In this document: piece by piece, positions 15,913 to 16,387 of the stretch | Position numbering within the stretch: position 1 is the stretch's first letter | Layout of the letters: each line of letters starts with the position of its first letter | NCBI GenBank assembly: GCA_029881615.1 | Contig: JAOUMF010000003.1 | Coordinates: forward strand, 1 to 16,387 | Direction: 5' to 3' | DNA length: 16,387 nt | Source: Alphaproteobacteria bacterium | GTDB lineage: Bacteria > Pseudomonadota > Alphaproteobacteria > UBA8366 > JADFVY01 | The notes under the pieces: model-generated | What the model was told of the DNA's origin: nothing | What the model saw: the letters and a program-made list of their open reading frames with translations, nothing else | Databases searched by the model: none | Position numbers and translations under genes: made by a program

Positions 15913-16387
15913 TCAACCCCGCTCGTCCTCGGTGGATGCTTCCGCCTCGCCCTTCGTGGCCGCATTCATGGTGTGCCAGGCCAAGGTCGCGCATTTGACC
16001 CGCATCGGAAACTCGCTGACACCGGACAGCACCTGCAGCCGGTCAGCATCCTCTTCGGGCACGTCCACCAGCGCATCTTCGGCGCCAGTGGTGCACATTT
16101 CGTGAAAGCCCTCGAACATTTTGCGTGCCTGTTCGATAGTCTTGCCGCGCAGAATCTCGGTCATCAGCGAAGCCGACGCCACGGAAATCGCGCATCCCTT
16201 GCCGACGAAACTGGCATCGGTAATGGTGCCGGCCTCATCGGTATCGACGAAGATTTCCAGCTGGTCGCCGCAAGTCGTGTTATGGCCGAGCGCACGAAAC
16301 TTAACCGGATCGATCTCGCGGAAATTCCGCGGGCTCTTGCCATGATCCAGGATCACTTCCTGATAAAGTTCTCTCAAATCATCGAAC
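15913..16387 (-). CDS. sufU: SufU/IscU-type Fe-S assembly scaffold, 5' end at window edge
   Basis: A NifU-N/IscU-fold protein on which or with which new Fe-S clusters are assembled, working with the cysteine desulfurase (SufS in SUF systems). The frame is open to the right edge, reading FDDLRELYQEVILDHGK. Family members usually start one or a few residues earlier, so probably only the start codon is missing; the TTG at 16377 is not the start. The three conserved cysteines are in NTTCGDQ, GKGCAIS and RVKCATLAW, with the Asp after the first Cys also present. SVASASLM and the insertion EEDADRLQVL fit SufU rather than classical IscU. The C-terminal 15 residues are acidic and variable. sufS and sufBCD would be expected beyond the window. 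Confidence 0.93.
   Translation of the reverse strand, partial: FDDLRELYQEVILDHGKSPRNFREIDPVKFRALGHNTTCGDQLEIFVDTDEAGTITDASFVGKGCAISVASASLMTEILRGKTIEQARKMFEGFHEMCTTGAEDALVDVPEEDADRLQVLSGVSEFPMRVKCATLAWHTMNAATKGEAEASTEDERG

Noticed and set aside
1..16387. Mobile elements, CRISPR arrays, rRNA, prophage or integration sites
   Set aside because: No transposase or integrase coding sequence, no spaced direct repeats and no rRNA were seen. The tRNA gene is intact, with no adjoining integrase.

Overview
The window looks like chromosomal DNA of an alphaproteobacterium. Evidence for this is the fairly high GC content, the SUF gene order sufU-sufT-sufA followed by a 2Fe-2S ferredoxin, and an elongator-type tRNA(CAU) of alphaproteobacterial character. 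The genus cannot be fixed from the sequence alone. I see no insertion sequence, CRISPR array, prophage or rRNA.

Layout. (1) 1-1948 (+): the 3' part of a gene for an envelope protein joining the end of a SPOR domain, a TPR segment and an outer-membrane beta-barrel; it starts before the window. (2) 1977-3335 (-): mnmA (tRNA 2-thiouridylase), then a tRNA(CAU), then a strong intrinsic terminator. (3) 3393-3929 (-): a single ORF that reads as an antitoxin fused to a ParE/RelE-like toxin. (4) 4161-10876: three homologous multi-spanning membrane proteins on the + strand (A, B, C), each about 530-560 residues with a first-loop signature DxPxLVD(F/Y)P(N/S)H(L/I)ARxH. An alpha/beta hydrolase gene on the - strand sits between A and B. 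(5) 11007-14405 (-): a complete dTDP-L-rhamnose operon, rmlB-rmlA-rmlC-rmlD, with overlapping stop and start codons at every junction. (6) 14406-14705: a region without a convincing gene. (7) 14706-16387 (-): 2Fe-2S ferredoxin, sufA, sufT and sufU; sufU runs off the right edge by probably one codon.

How the genes may work together. The rml operon supplies dTDP-L-rhamnose for cell-surface glycans. The A/B/C membrane proteins have the general plan of GT-C glycosyltransferases: many N-terminal membrane segments, acidic residues in the first large loop and a C-terminal soluble domain. They lie next to the rml operon, so a role in surface glycan assembly is a reasonable inference, but nothing in the sequence proves it. 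The SPOR-TPR-barrel protein recalls the TPR-plus-barrel layout of polysaccharide exporters such as PgaA and BcsC. The right end is Fe-S cluster assembly and is functionally separate.

The most unusual items are the A/B/C triplication with its shared loop motif, the one-piece antitoxin-toxin gene with an inverted repeat at its 5' end, and the SPOR-TPR-barrel architecture.
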